DNA of 64,000 bases, from NCBI RefSeq assembly GCF_002803075.1, contig NZ_NNBK01000008.1, positions 62,001 through 126,000 of the forward strand, given 5' to 3'. This document shows positions 8,238-16,496 of the stretch, in pieces; positions within the stretch are counted from its first letter, which is position 1, and each line of letters starts with the position of its first letter. The position numbers were made by a program, and so were the translations under genes. Origin of the DNA: Streptomyces sp. CB01373. Lineage in GTDB: Bacteria > Actinomycetota > Actinomycetes > Streptomycetales > Streptomycetaceae. Below the pieces are notes generated by a model. It worked only from the letters and a program-made list of their open reading frames with translations, was not told where the DNA came from and made no database searches.

Positions 8238-8903
8238 ATGGAACCGGATCTTCACGAGCTGCTGGCGTCACTTCGCGTCTGGGACCCCGAGTTCACCGAG
8301 CTGCCCGCCCTCGACCCCGCGACGGCACCCGCCACCCCGCTGCCCCTCTTCGCGCGGTGGCTGGCGGAGGCGGCGGCGGCCGGGCAGCCCGAGCCGCACA
8401 CGATGTCGCTGGCGACGGCGGACGAGGAGGGCCGGCCCGACGTCCGCATCGTGATGCTGCACGGCGCGGACGCCGAGGGCTGGTCCTTCGCCACCCACGC
8501 CGGCAGCCGCAAGGGCCGCCAGCTCGCCGCGAGTCCGCACGCCGCCCTCGCCTTCTACTGGCCGGTCCTGGGCCGCCAGGTCCGCGTCCGGGGCCCGGTC
8601 ACTCTCGCCCCGCCCGAGGAGGCGCAGGCGGACCTGCACGCCCGCTCGACGGGCGCCCTGGCCGCCGCCCTCACCGGTCGGCAGAGCGAGGTCCTGGACT
8701 CCCTGGACGAGCTGGCCCGGGCCTCGGAGTCGGCCTGGGAGCGGGCCGCCGGCGCCCCGGACACCGAGGTCCCCTCCTGGACCCTCTACCGCCTCCGGCC
8801 CACCGAGGCCGAGTTCTTCCAGGGCGACGCCCGGCGCCGCCACGTGCGGCTGCGCTACCGCCGTACGCCGGACGGCTGGGCGCGCGAACTGCTGTGGCCC
8901 TGA
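8238..8903 (+). CDS. Pyridoxamine 5'-phosphate oxidase family flavoprotein (PdxH/PhzG-like)
   Basis: A 221-aa protein with the full PNPOx layout. FMN-binding features are RPDVRIVMLHG, FATHAGSRKG, FYWPVLGRQVRVRG and the C-terminal PNPOx dimerisation segment RLRPTEAEFFQGD. It is more divergent than the second copy at 34997-35674, which looks like the housekeeping PdxH. It could use pyridoxamine/pyridoxine phosphate or another reduced substrate, as phenazine PhzG relatives do. It starts 32 bp after the DUF916 gene and may be co-transcribed with it, with no obvious functional link. Confidence 0.88.
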   Translation: MEPDLHELLASLRVWDPEFTELPALDPATAPATPLPLFARWLAEAAAAGQPEPHTMSLATADEEGRPDVRIVMLHGADAEGWSFATHAGSRKGRQLAASPHAALAFYWPVLGRQVRVRGPVTLAPPEEAQADLHARSTGALAAALTGRQSEVLDSLDELARASESAWERAAGAPDTEVPSWTLYRLRPTEAEFFQGDARRRHVRLRYRRTPDGWARELLWP

Positions 8904-8909
8904 TCCGGC

Positions 8910-9785
8910 TCAGCCGAAGTCGTACATCGCGAAGTCGGACACCGGCCGGTAGCCGATCCGCTGGTAGAGGCCGTTGCTGGTCGGATTGGCGAGGTCGGCG
9001 AACAGCAGCACCTCCTCGGCCCCCGACTCCAGCGCGGCCCGGCTGACCTCGACCGTGACGGCGCCCGCGTACCCGCGCCCCCGCAGGTGCGCCGGTGTGT
9101 AGACCGCGACCACCCGCACCTGCCCGGCGACCTTCGGGGTCGTGCCCGCCATGGCGACGGGCGTCCCGTCCGGGTCCTGCCAGAACATGACGTCGCCGCG
9201 GCGCACCCGCTCGTCCGCCCAGCGCCGCGGGTCCTGGGCGCCCGGCTCGCCGACGGCGACCGAGAACTCCTCGAACCACCGGGCCAGACGCTCGCGGTCC
9301 GCCTCGCCCGCCACCCTGGCCCGGCCCGGCGGAACCTGCCGCGGCACCGTCAGCTCGCCCAGCCGGTAGAGCCGCACCCGCTGCCGCAGGCGTACCTCGG
9401 CGCCGGTGATCCGGCGCCAGGCCCCGGCGAAGGCGGCGGCGGTGTCACGGTCCGCGGTGACACCGGACACCTGATGTCCCGCGTCGGCGAGCCGGGCCGC
9501 GAGCACGGCGGCCTCCTCCTCGGTCAGGACGGTGAGCAGGAGCGGATGGGGCGGCGTGCGGAGGAAGGCGGCCCGCGTGCCCGCCCCGCCCGCCCCGTCC
9601 AGCAGGCCGAACTCGGGTGCGGCGTCGCCGTAGTGCCGGTCGCCGCTCAGGCGCAGGTTCTCCGTCACCGTGAGGAGGATGGTGTGCGGTGCGGGCCGTG
9701 AGCGGAGGAACTCCCCTCCGCGCGCGAGGAATTGCCCGACGTCGTCGGTCAGGTGCCAGTCATCGGTGGTCGTCCCGGAAGTCAT
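8910..9785 (-). CDS. GNAT family N-acetyltransferase with extended N-terminal domain
   Basis: A 291-aa protein with an N-terminal GNAT-like half (residues 1-140) and a C-terminal canonical GNAT fold. The acetyl-CoA pyrophosphate-binding motif is VVAVYTPAHLRGRGYAGAV, and the closing strand is NGLYQRIGYRPVSDF. This two-domain form is common in actinobacteria and the substrate is unknown. It converges with the PdxH-like gene (6 bp between stops) and follows a second GNAT gene on the same strand with 41 bp between them, so the two acetyltransferases probably share a transcript. The ATG at 9785 was preferred because no homology extends further upstream. Confidence 0.87.
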   Translation of the reverse strand: MTSGTTTDDWHLTDDVGQFLARGGEFLRSRPAPHTILLTVTENLRLSGDRHYGDAAPEFGLLDGAGGAGTRAAFLRTPPHPLLLTVLTEEEAAVLAARLADAGHQVSGVTADRDTAAAFAGAWRRITGAEVRLRQRVRLYRLGELTVPRQVPPGRARVAGEADRERLARWFEEFSVAVGEPGAQDPRRWADERVRRGDVMFWQDPDGTPVAMAGTTPKVAGQVRVVAVYTPAHLRGRGYAGAVTVEVSRAALESGAEEVLLFADLANPTSNGLYQRIGYRPVSDFAMYDFG

Positions 9786-9826
9786 GCCCCATGGTCCCGT
9801 CCACAGCCGTCCGGCGCCCGCGAATT

Positions 9827-10465
9827 TCAGGGGCGCTCCGGCTCCGGGTCCGTGGCCAGACGCGCGTGCAGGTGCGCGTCCCGGAAGGCGTCGCGGCGGT
9901 CCGGCTCGAAGATCGCGCCGCGCATCGTGCCCTCGTACCGGAAACCGCAGCGCTCGGCGACCCGGCAGGACGCCCCGTGGCCCACGGCGTGGTCCAGTTC
10001 CAGCCGGTGCAGGCCCAGTTCGCCGAACGCCCAGTCCGCCACCAGCCTCAGCGCCCGGGTGGCGACCCCGCGGCCACGGGCCTCGGGCAGGACCCAGTAG
10101 CCGGTGGTCGCGACGCCGAGCGGCGGACGGATGTCGTTGACGCCGATGTGCCCGAGCGTCGTGCCGCTCCCGGCGTCCGCGATCACGAAGGACGCGGCCA
10201 AGCCCTCCCCCGCGCGCAGGGCGCGTGCCCGCAGCGAGTCGCGGGCGCCGGTGAGGTCCGTGACGGGGACGAGGGGTGTGTTCCAGCGGCGGAACTCCGG
10301 GTCGGTGATGCCGCGCAGCCACGACCGCACGTCGGCGTCGGACTCCGGGTCCCACGGACGCAGCAGCAGCCCGTCCCCCGAGGTCCGTGCCGTGGCGAGG
10401 TTCCGTATGTCATGCGGGTCGGCGGTCACCGGCCCATTAGACACCGCACCGCACCCGGATCGCAC
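9827..10465 (-). CDS. GNAT family N-acetyltransferase, RimJ/RimL type
   Basis: A protein of up to 212 aa of the RimJ/RimL group. It shows LLLRPWDPESDADVRSWL at the N-terminus, GYWVLPEARGRGVATRAL as the acetyl-CoA motif and RVAERCGFRYEGTMRGA at the end. Members acetylate protein N-termini or small amines; the target here is not evident. The ATG at 10465 has no ribosome site, and GTG codons at 10444 and 10429 are equally possible starts, so the N-terminus is uncertain by up to 12 residues. The gene is divergent from a flavin monooxygenase gene about 80 bp away. Confidence 0.85.
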   Translation of the reverse strand: MRSGCGAVSNGPVTADPHDIRNLATARTSGDGLLLRPWDPESDADVRSWLRGITDPEFRRWNTPLVPVTDLTGARDSLRARALRAGEGLAASFVIADAGSGTTLGHIGVNDIRPPLGVATTGYWVLPEARGRGVATRALRLVADWAFGELGLHRLELDHAVGHGASCRVAERCGFRYEGTMRGAIFEPDRRDAFRDAHLHARLATDPEPERP

Positions 10466-10542
10466 AGGTGTTCATTCGTGATCAATCCGCAACCGATACC
10501 AGCATTGACCGCGTCCCCTCAACCCCGCAGGCGATTACTCTC

Positions 10543-11763
10543 ATGCCCATGACCGACTCGACCACCGTCTCCGCGGCGCGGCACGCCGACCGTCCCGTCT
10601 ACGTCATCGGCGGCGGTCCGGGCGGCCTGGCCGCCGCACAGGCGCTGCGCGCACGGGGAATACGCGCGGTCGTCCTGGAGAGGTCCGACCGGGTCGGGGC
10701 GTCCTGGCGGCGGCACTACGACCGGCTGCGCCTGCACACCACCCGGCGCAGCTCCGCGTTGCCGGGGCTGCCGATGCCGCGCCGGTTCGGCCGGTGGGTC
10801 GCGCGCGACGACGTGGTGCGCTACCTGGACAAGTACGCCGAGCACCACGGCCTCGAGATCGTGACCGGCGTCGAGGTCTCCCGCGTCGAGCCCGCCCCTG
10901 ACGGCACCGGCTGGCTGCTGCGCGCCTCCGGCGGACGGGAGCTGACCGGCGGTGCGGTGGTCGTCGCCACCGGCCACAACCACACGCCCCGCCTGCCCGA
11001 CTGGTCCGGCCGGGAGACGTACCGGAACGGGCCCGGCGAGCTGGTGCACGCCGGTGAGTACCGCAACGCCGAACCGTACGCCGGGCGTGACGTGCTGGTC
11101 GTCGGTGTCGGCAACACCGGCGCGGAGATAGCCGTGGACCTGGTGGAGGGCGGGGCCGAGCGGGTACGGCTGTCGGTGCGCACTCCCCCGCACATCGTGC
11201 GCCGGTCGACCGCCGGGTGGCCCGCCCAGTACACGGGCGTGCTCGTACGGCGGCTGCCGGTCCGGCTCGTCGACGTGCTCGCGCGACCGGTGGCGAGGGT
11301 GAGCGTGCCGGACCTGTCGGCACACGGCCTGCCCCGCCCCCGCACCGGCCTGTACTCGCGGGTCGCCCAGGGCGCGATCCCCGTCCAGGACGTCGGTCTC
11401 CTCAAGGCGGTCCGCAAGGGCAGGGTCGAGATCGTGGCCGCCGTGGAGGGCTTCGAGAGCGGCAAGGTGCTCCTCGCCGACGGCACCCGCATCCAGCCGG
11501 ACGCCGTCGTCGCCGCCACCGGCTACGACCGCGCCCTGGAGGGGCTGGTCGGCCATCTGGACGTGCTCGACTCCCGTGGCAGACCGGTGGTCCGCGGTCG
11601 ACGCACGCCGAAGAACGCGCCCGGCCTGTACTTCACCGGCTTCACCAACCCCATCAGCGGCATGCTCCGCGAACTGGCCCTGGACGCCGAGCGGATCGCC
11701 GGTGCCATCGCGAAGGAGAACGCCCGCAAGGACGGCCGCAAGGTCTCCCGGCTGCCGGCCTGA
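10543..11763 (+). CDS. Flavin-containing monooxygenase-like oxidoreductase
   Basis: A 406-aa cytoplasmic flavoprotein. The FAD-binding Rossmann motif VIGGGPGGLAAAQAL is at the N-terminus, and the NADPH motif VLVVGVGNTGAEIAVDL lies near residue 185. A degenerate FMO signature (GELVHAGEYRNAEPYAG) sits between them, and the terminal motif is ATGYDRALEGL. Family members oxygenate nucleophilic N or S atoms or act as Baeyer-Villiger enzymes such as CzcO. The start is either 10543 or 10549 (two ATGs); the upstream GTG/ATG frame to 10468 is unlikely to be translated. It is convergent with an MFS transporter gene. Confidence 0.9.
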   Translation: MPMTDSTTVSAARHADRPVYVIGGGPGGLAAAQALRARGIRAVVLERSDRVGASWRRHYDRLRLHTTRRSSALPGLPMPRRFGRWVARDDVVRYLDKYAEHHGLEIVTGVEVSRVEPAPDGTGWLLRASGGRELTGGAVVVATGHNHTPRLPDWSGRETYRNGPGELVHAGEYRNAEPYAGRDVLVVGVGNTGAEIAVDLVEGGAERVRLSVRTPPHIVRRSTAGWPAQYTGVLVRRLPVRLVDVLARPVARVSVPDLSAHGLPRPRTGLYSRVAQGAIPVQDVGLLKAVRKGRVEIVAAVEGFESGKVLLADGTRIQPDAVVAATGYDRALEGLVGHLDVLDSRGRPVVRGRRTPKNAPGLYFTGFTNPISGMLRELALDAERIAGAIAKENARKDGRKVSRLPA

Positions 11764-11803
11764 TCCGCCTGGCGCCCCGTCACATCCGTCGGGGTCGTGG
11801 GCT

Positions 11804-13132
11804 TCAGGCGGCCGCGGGGCTCAGGACCGCCGGCCGCCGCCGGATCACCAGCGCCATCAGGGCCGCCGCGGCGCACAGCGCGCCCGAGGCGTACCAGACC
11901 ACGTCGTAGGAGCCGAAGACGTCCCGCGCGAGACCGCCGAGGTAGGCGACCAGCGCCGCGCCGACCTGGTGGGAGGCGAGCACCCAGCCGAAGACGATCG
12001 CGCTGTCCTCGCCGTAGTGCTCGCGGCACAGGGCGAGGGTGGGCGGCACGGTGGCGACCCAGTCGAGGCCGTAGAAGACGATGAAGAAGATCATCGGCGG
12101 GTGCACGCTCGGCGCCAGCAGCATCGGCAGGAACAGCAGCGAGACACCGCGCAGCGCGTAGTACACGGCGAGCAGGCGGCGTGGTTCGAAGCGGTCGGTG
12201 AACCAGCCGGAGGCGATGGTGCCGGCCACGTCGAACACACCGATGACCGCGAGCAGCGAGGCGGCCGCCGTGATGGGCATCCCGTGGTCGTGGGCGGCGG
12301 GCACGAAGTGGGTCTGGATCAGGCCGTTGGTGGAGGCGCCACAGATGGCGAAGGTGCCGGCCAGCAGCCAGAAGGGCCCGGTGCGCACCGCGGAGGACAG
12401 GACGGCCAGGGTGCGGCGGGCGGCCCCCGGCACGGGCACGGGCTTCGGCACGAACTCGTCGGCGCCGTACGGCTTCACGCCCACGTCCGCCGGGTGGTCG
12501 CGCAGCAGCAGCCAGACGAAGGGGACGACGGCGAGGGCGGCCAGCGACACCGTGACGGCGGCCGGGCGCCAGCCGTGCGACTGGACGGTCCAGGACAGCA
12601 CCGGCAGGAAGACGAGCTGGCCGGAGGCGGAGGCGGCGGTGAGGATGCCCGTGACCAGGCCGCGCCGCTCGGTGAACCAGCGGTTGGTGACCGTCGCGGC
12701 GAAGGCCAGCGCCATCGAGCCGGTGCCGAGTCCGACCAGCAGGCCCCAGCACAGCCACAGTTGCCAGGCGGTGGTCATCCACACGGTCAGACCGGACCCG
12801 GTGGCGATCACCACGAGGGCGGCGGCGACCACCCGGCGGATGCCGAAGCGGTCCATGAGCGCGGCGGCGAAGGGCGCGGTGAGCCCGTACAACGCGAGGT
12901 TGATCGAGACCGCGGCGCCGATCGTGCCCCGCGACCAGCCGAACTCCTGATGGAGCGGGTCGATCAGCAGGCCGGGCAGCGAGCGGAAGGCCGCGGCACC
13001 GGTGATCGTGACGAAGGTGACGGCGGCGACGAACCACGCGCGGTGGACACGGGCCGCGCGGCGGGCGGACGGCGTCCGGGCCGCGGTGGCGGAGGCGGAG
13101 GTGTCGGACGCGGGTTCGGTTGTCTGGGTCAC
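11804..13132 (-). CDS. Major facilitator superfamily transporter
   Basis: A 442-aa integral membrane protein with about 12 helices. Motif A (ALMDRFGIRRV) follows helix 2, and its counterpart (WFTDRFEPRRLLAVYY) lies in the second half. The substrate is unknown. The start is taken as GTG at 13132; a much longer open frame reaches 14131 but is antisense to the next gene and is not coding there. It is divergent from a GlxA-type regulator with only 72 bp between starts, an arrangement typical of a transporter controlled by its neighbour. Confidence 0.9.
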   Translation of the reverse strand: MTQTTEPASDTSASATAARTPSARRAARVHRAWFVAAVTFVTITGAAAFRSLPGLLIDPLHQEFGWSRGTIGAAVSINLALYGLTAPFAAALMDRFGIRRVVAAALVVIATGSGLTVWMTTAWQLWLCWGLLVGLGTGSMALAFAATVTNRWFTERRGLVTGILTAASASGQLVFLPVLSWTVQSHGWRPAAVTVSLAALAVVPFVWLLLRDHPADVGVKPYGADEFVPKPVPVPGAARRTLAVLSSAVRTGPFWLLAGTFAICGASTNGLIQTHFVPAAHDHGMPITAAASLLAVIGVFDVAGTIASGWFTDRFEPRRLLAVYYALRGVSLLFLPMLLAPSVHPPMIFFIVFYGLDWVATVPPTLALCREHYGEDSAIVFGWVLASHQVGAALVAYLGGLARDVFGSYDVVWYASGALCAAAALMALVIRRRPAVLSPAAA

Positions 13133-13192
13133 GCCATAGAGCGTGCGGCAAGGGCCCGAATCTCCTCCACTGGCCCGAAGGACAGCATTCGC

Positions 13193-13204
13193 TAGGATCG
13201 GGCC
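13193..13204 (+). promoter_or_regulatory. Probable -10 element of a leaderless promoter for the GlxA-type regulator
   Basis: TAGGAT ends 6 nt before the ATG at 13205, and no Shine-Dalgarno sequence is present, so transcription probably starts at the start codon. The -35 region is not clear. Confidence 0.5.
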
Positions 13205-14218
13205 ATGGACAAGGCCACGGACTTCCGCCCGCACCGCGTCGCCGTCCTCGCCCTCGACGGGCTGCTGCCCTTCGAGCTGGGCATCCCGCACCGGATCTTC
13301 GGGCGGCCCCTGGACGCCGCCGGACGACCGCTGTACGAGGTCGTCACCTGCTCGGTCCGGCCGCCAGGACCGGTACAGACGGACGCCGACTTCTCGATCC
13401 ACGTGCCGCACGGCCCCGAGGCCCTGGCCACCGCCGACACCGTGATCGTCCCGGCCTCGTACGAGCTCGGCCCGGTCTACGAGAAGGGGGTGCTGACCGG
13501 AGAACTGGCCGCCGCCCTGGCGCACATCCGGCCCGGCACCCGGCTCGCCTCCATCTGCACGGGCGTGTACGTGCTGGCCGCGGCGGGACGTCTGGACGGG
13601 CGGCGCGCCACGACCCACTGGGCCGACGCCGACCGCTTCCAGCGGGTTTTCCCGCGCGTCCGGGTGGACGCGGACGTGCTCTTCATCGACGACGGCGACG
13701 TGCTGACCTCGGCGGGCGTCGCGGCCGGGATCGACCTGTGCCTGCACATGGTGCGCCGCGACCACGGCACGGCGGTCGCCAACGAGGTGGCCCGGCGGAC
13801 CGTCGTACCGCCGCACCGCGACGGCGGCCAGGCGCAGTACATCCACCGGCCGGTGCCCGACCCGCAGCTCGCCACCACGACCACCGCGCGCGCGTGGGCT
13901 CTGGGCCGCCTGCACGAGCCCATCCGGTTGCAGGACATGGCCGCGCGCGAGGCGATGTCGGTACGGACCTTCACCCGGCGCTTCCGCGAGGAGGCCGGGA
14001 TCAGTCCGGGGCAGTGGCTCACCCAGCAGCGCGTCGAACGGGCCCGGCACCTGCTGGAGTCGACGGACCTGTCCATGGACCAGGTGGCCCGGGACGCCGG
14101 CTTCAACACGGCGCAGTCGATGCGGCAGCATCTCCAGACGGCACTCGGGGTGACACCGACGGCCTACCGGCGGACCTTCCGGGTGAACGGATCGGCGAGG
14201 GCCGAAGCGGAGGTCTAG
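13205..14218 (+). CDS. GlxA family transcriptional regulator (DJ-1/PfpI plus AraC HTH)
   Basis: A 337-aa regulator. Residues 10-190 form a DJ-1/PfpI class I amidotransferase-like domain (VAVLALDGLLPFELGIPHRI, with the nucleophile-elbow region ASICTGVYVLAAAG retaining a cysteine). Residues 215-320 contain two AraC helix-turn-helices (MAAREAMSVRTFTRRF and VARDAGFNTAQSMRQHLQ). Such proteins activate or repress neighbouring genes in response to small metabolites; the divergent MFS transporter is the likely target. The stop codon TAG is provided by an inverted-repeat element that begins in the last bases of the gene, so the C-terminus may have been trimmed by an insertion. Confidence 0.92.
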   Translation: MDKATDFRPHRVAVLALDGLLPFELGIPHRIFGRPLDAAGRPLYEVVTCSVRPPGPVQTDADFSIHVPHGPEALATADTVIVPASYELGPVYEKGVLTGELAAALAHIRPGTRLASICTGVYVLAAAGRLDGRRATTHWADADRFQRVFPRVRVDADVLFIDDGDVLTSAGVAAGIDLCLHMVRRDHGTAVANEVARRTVVPPHRDGGQAQYIHRPVPDPQLATTTTARAWALGRLHEPIRLQDMAAREAMSVRTFTRRFREEAGISPGQWLTQQRVERARHLLESTDLSMDQVARDAGFNTAQSMRQHLQTALGVTPTAYRRTFRVNGSARAEAEV

Positions 14219-14299
14219 GGCCTCTCGTCTGGATCATGCCGGGCTCGCGGGCCCTGGCACCGCGCCCTGATCCGGCCTGATCCAAACGAAAGACCCTAG
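14215..14299. mobile_element. CTAG-bounded 85-bp inverted-repeat element (MITE-like or terminator-like)
   Basis: The ends are 22-bp inverted repeats beginning CTAGGGCCTCTCGTC and CTAGGGTCTTTCGTT (19 of 22 identical). Both ends carry CTAG, and about 40 bp without an ORF separate the arms. The left TAG is the stop codon of the GlxA-type gene. All three arm differences are C/T transitions that would still pair as G-U in RNA from the minus strand. No transposase is present. It is either a miniature transposon relic or a spreading intergenic hairpin. Confidence 0.65.
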
Positions 14300-14695
14300 G
14301 GTCCCGCGAGTTGTCCACAGCCTGTGGATGACGTCCGGGTGCTCCGGAAGGCAGGGCGGGCCCGACTGGCGGCGCGCCCCTGCCCGTCCCCCACGCGGCA
14401 GCGCGCGCCGCCCTCCGATCCCGGCGCACCGGTCCCACCCCCTCGAACCCTGAAGGGACCAGTCAGCGCCGACATCACGACCCACACTCGTCGAGGACTT
14501 CCGGTGCCCCAGCCCTCGTCGTCCCCTCGCGGCGAATCGCTGACCACCAGCGTGATCAAGCGGACACGAGGCGTCAACACCGCCCTGACGATTTACCCGT
14601 TATGCCCGCTCGCAACGGGGCGCGCACAGAAGCATCTCCCGGCGCACGGCCTCGCCGCCGGGACAACGGGGTTACGGGGCGACGGGGGTACGGGG
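14300..14695. other. Intergenic region without recognised gene
   Basis: Apart from the DnaA-box-like pair at its left end, I see no conserved reading frame here. The open frames on both strands have no ribosome sites and no recognisable protein features. The right part lies downstream of the RsbW-like gene stop codon. Confidence 0.5.
14311..14331. promoter_or_regulatory. Inverted pair of DnaA-box-like sequences
   Basis: TTGTCCACA matches the Streptomyces DnaA box exactly. Three bases later comes TGTGGATGA, the reverse complement of TCATCCACA. The pair lies just beyond the inverted-repeat element. It could bind DnaA or simply be a chance palindrome. Confidence 0.35.
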
Positions 14696-15220
14696 CTATA
14701 CCGCCCCGTAGGCGAGCCCGCCGTAGGCGCCGTACCCCCCGTACGCCAGGCCCTCGTACGCCGGGGACGTGCGGCCGCAGCTCGCCGGCACCGACGTCTC
14801 CGCCGCGTCAACCGCCTTGACGCAGCTGTCGAGTTCGCACCAGATGCGCTTGCCCACGCCCTCCGGGCACCAGCCCCACCGGTCGGCGAGGCCGTCGACG
14901 AGGGCGAGGCCGCGGCCGCCGGTCGACTCATCACCGGGGCAGCGCGGGACGGGGGCCCGGGTGCTGGCGTCGGCCACCTCCAGGCGCACGGTGGCCGCCC
15001 CGGCCGGCTCCCCGGACAGGAACAGCCGCAGCACGGCCGGGCAACCGGTGTGCACCACGGCGTTGGTGACCAGTTCGGAGACGAGCAGGACGAGGGTCTC
15101 GGCGAGCGGCTCGTCCGCCGCTATACCCGACCCGGCGAGCCGGGAGCGGGCCCAACGCCGGGCACGCCCCACCTCCGCGGGGTCGGGCCGGATCTCCAGC
15201 TGCACTTGAAGCACCTGCAC
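14696..15220 (-). CDS. RsbW-like ATP-binding anti-sigma/regulatory protein
   Basis: A 174-aa GHKL-ATPase of the single-domain type abundant in Streptomyces. The N box is LLVSELVTNAVVHTG and the glycine box is GGRGLALVDGLADRWGW. Such proteins act as anti-sigma kinases or partner-switch modules. The C-terminus carries an unusual Tyr/Gly/Ala tail built of GLAYG and GGYGAYG units (residues about 155-174) that is not part of the catalytic fold. The GTG start at 15220 sits in GTGCAGGTGCTTC and has no strong ribosome site. A STAS protein that could be its antagonist is encoded 1.3 kb away on the same strand. Confidence 0.88.
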   Translation of the reverse strand: MQVLQVQLEIRPDPAEVGRARRWARSRLAGSGIAADEPLAETLVLLVSELVTNAVVHTGCPAVLRLFLSGEPAGAATVRLEVADASTRAPVPRCPGDESTGGRGLALVDGLADRWGWCPEGVGKRIWCELDSCVKAVDAAETSVPASCGRTSPAYEGLAYGGYGAYGGLAYGAV

Positions 15221-15733
15221 CGCTCACACCATCCGAACCGGCGGACACACAGCCTCGCGCCTCACGAGGCCACGATCGTAGCCATTTTCTGCATGACCAG
15301 AACAACAGCCAGAGCAAGTGTCACGGAACGTGACTCCCTGGAGAGACAGCATGGTTGACGCACCGTCACCGCAACAAGCGCTTCGGGCATATTCCCGCGC
15401 GAAGGAGTACCCGTGCGGCATACTGTGCGACACCCGTCATGGGATGGCTCAAGCTCGGAACCACTCGCATTTCACACAAGGTACCCGAGCACGACGGCGA
15501 CTCCGGGACGTGACGAGTCGCGCGCGGGACACAACCCGGCATCAACGCTCCGTGATCATTGAATGCCACGATCAGTGACATTCGCCCGCGGGAGACCACG
15601 GTGCCGGGGCCGTCCAGGACCGCCGGTGTCACCGCACGCGGGCACGACGCACGGCGGCCGAGGCACCGATCGGCGTTCCGAACTGCTCATGCGCCCGGGC
15701 GTGTTGCGCGACTCGGCCCCTGCGCGAGCATGA
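15221..15733. other. Large intergenic spacer upstream of the RsbW-like gene
   Basis: About 500 bp of comparatively AT-rich sequence that should hold the promoter of the RsbW-like gene. Only the weak small-ORF candidate at 15413 was found; no operator palindrome stood out. Confidence 0.4.
15413..15562 (+). CDS. Possible 49-aa small protein
   Basis: A GTG start is preceded by a clear GAAGGAG at 5-6 nt spacing. The frame stays open for 49 codons and is rich in His, Arg, Ser and Thr. It shows no membrane segment and resembles nothing I recognise. The surrounding spacer is less GC-rich than coding DNA, which argues for caution. It could be a real small ORF divergent from the RsbW-like gene or an accidental frame with a good ribosome site. 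Confidence 0.25.
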   Translation: MRHTVRHPSWDGSSSEPLAFHTRYPSTTATPGRDESRAGHNPASTLRDH

Positions 15734-15772
15734 GAGCCCCCTCGGCGGGGCGGGGCGCCGCGGAGGGGGCTC
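15734..15772 (-). terminator. Terminator of the EF-hand gene
   Basis: A 10-bp perfect stem GAGCCCCCTC/GAGGGGGCTC encloses further GC-rich pairing, 43 nt downstream of the EF-hand gene stop codon. Confidence 0.75.
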
Positions 15773-15815
15773 AAGTACGGTGTTCTCGCAGGTTGTTGGG
15801 GGCGGGGGGCCGGCG

Positions 15816-16328
15816 CTACTCGGGGACGGTGAAGTAGCGGGCGAAGGCGGGCACGATCTCCTGCTCGCCCACCCTGCCGTCGCCGTCGGTGTCGAGCGCG
15901 GCGGCGATGAACCCGGCGGCCCCCTCGGGCACGCCGAGCACCCGGAGCACGCGCACGGTGTCCTCGATCGTGGCGGCGCCGTCGCCGTCGGCGTCCGCGA
16001 CGGCCAGGGCGGCGTGCAGGAAGGGGCGGGCGATCTCGGCGAACCGCTCGGGGTTGTCGCGCAGGCGCTTGACCGCGCCGGTCACGAACTCCTCGCGGGT
16101 GATGCGCTGGTCGCCGTCGCGGTCGGCGATCCCGGCCATGCCCTGCCAGAAGGCCTCCGCGCCCGCGTACAGGGCCTGGCCCTTGTCGGAGCGGGCGGCG
16201 GTGGCGAACTCGGCGAGCAGCGAGCGGGCCGCCACGCTGAAGTCCTCGCGGTCGATGTAGCCGTTGCCGTCCTGGTCGAAGGTGGCGAACCGCGCCGCGA
16301 TCCTGCGCTCGTACTCGCTGCTGACCAT
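15816..16328 (-). CDS. Four-EF-hand calcium-binding protein (calerythrin type)
   Basis: A 170-aa soluble protein with four EF-hand loops at about residues 18, 69, 113 and 147: DQDGNGYIDRED, DRDGDQRITREE, DADGDGAATIED and DTDGDGRVGEQE. Loops 1, 2 and 4 keep the usual Ca2+ ligands, including the acidic residue at position 12. Loop 3 has Ala-Ala at positions 7-8, so it may bind more weakly. There is no signal peptide, so it acts in the cytoplasm, probably as a calcium buffer or sensor. It lies between STAS and RsbW-like genes on the same strand, but each is separated by more than 160 bp, so co-transcription is not assured. Confidence 0.93.
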   Translation of the reverse strand: MVSSEYERRIAARFATFDQDGNGYIDREDFSVAARSLLAEFATAARSDKGQALYAGAEAFWQGMAGIADRDGDQRITREEFVTGAVKRLRDNPERFAEIARPFLHAALAVADADGDGAATIEDTVRVLRVLGVPEGAAGFIAAALDTDGDGRVGEQEIVPAFARYFTVPE

Positions 16329-16496
16329 GTCTTACGGGCCGCCTTACGTGTGGGGTTGCGTCTGGCAGGGAGCGTACGACGCGCACAGCGCTCCGGGGCG
16401 CGAACACCACGGTCGGGTAAGGACCGGGCGAATTCCGGGACAACGGGGGGTTGCCCGTGAGAGGAGAACGGCGGTGACCGCCGGGGCGGACGGCCG

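Noticed and set aside
4750..8271. Minus-strand open frame of 1173 codons
   Set aside because: It lies antisense to the well-supported phosphoesterase and DUF916 genes and its translation is low-complexity Val/Gly/Arg typical of GC-rich shadow frames.
11804..14131. 775-codon minus-strand frame reaching into the GlxA-type gene
   Set aside because: Only the part to 13132 shows transporter helices; the rest is antisense to the regulator.
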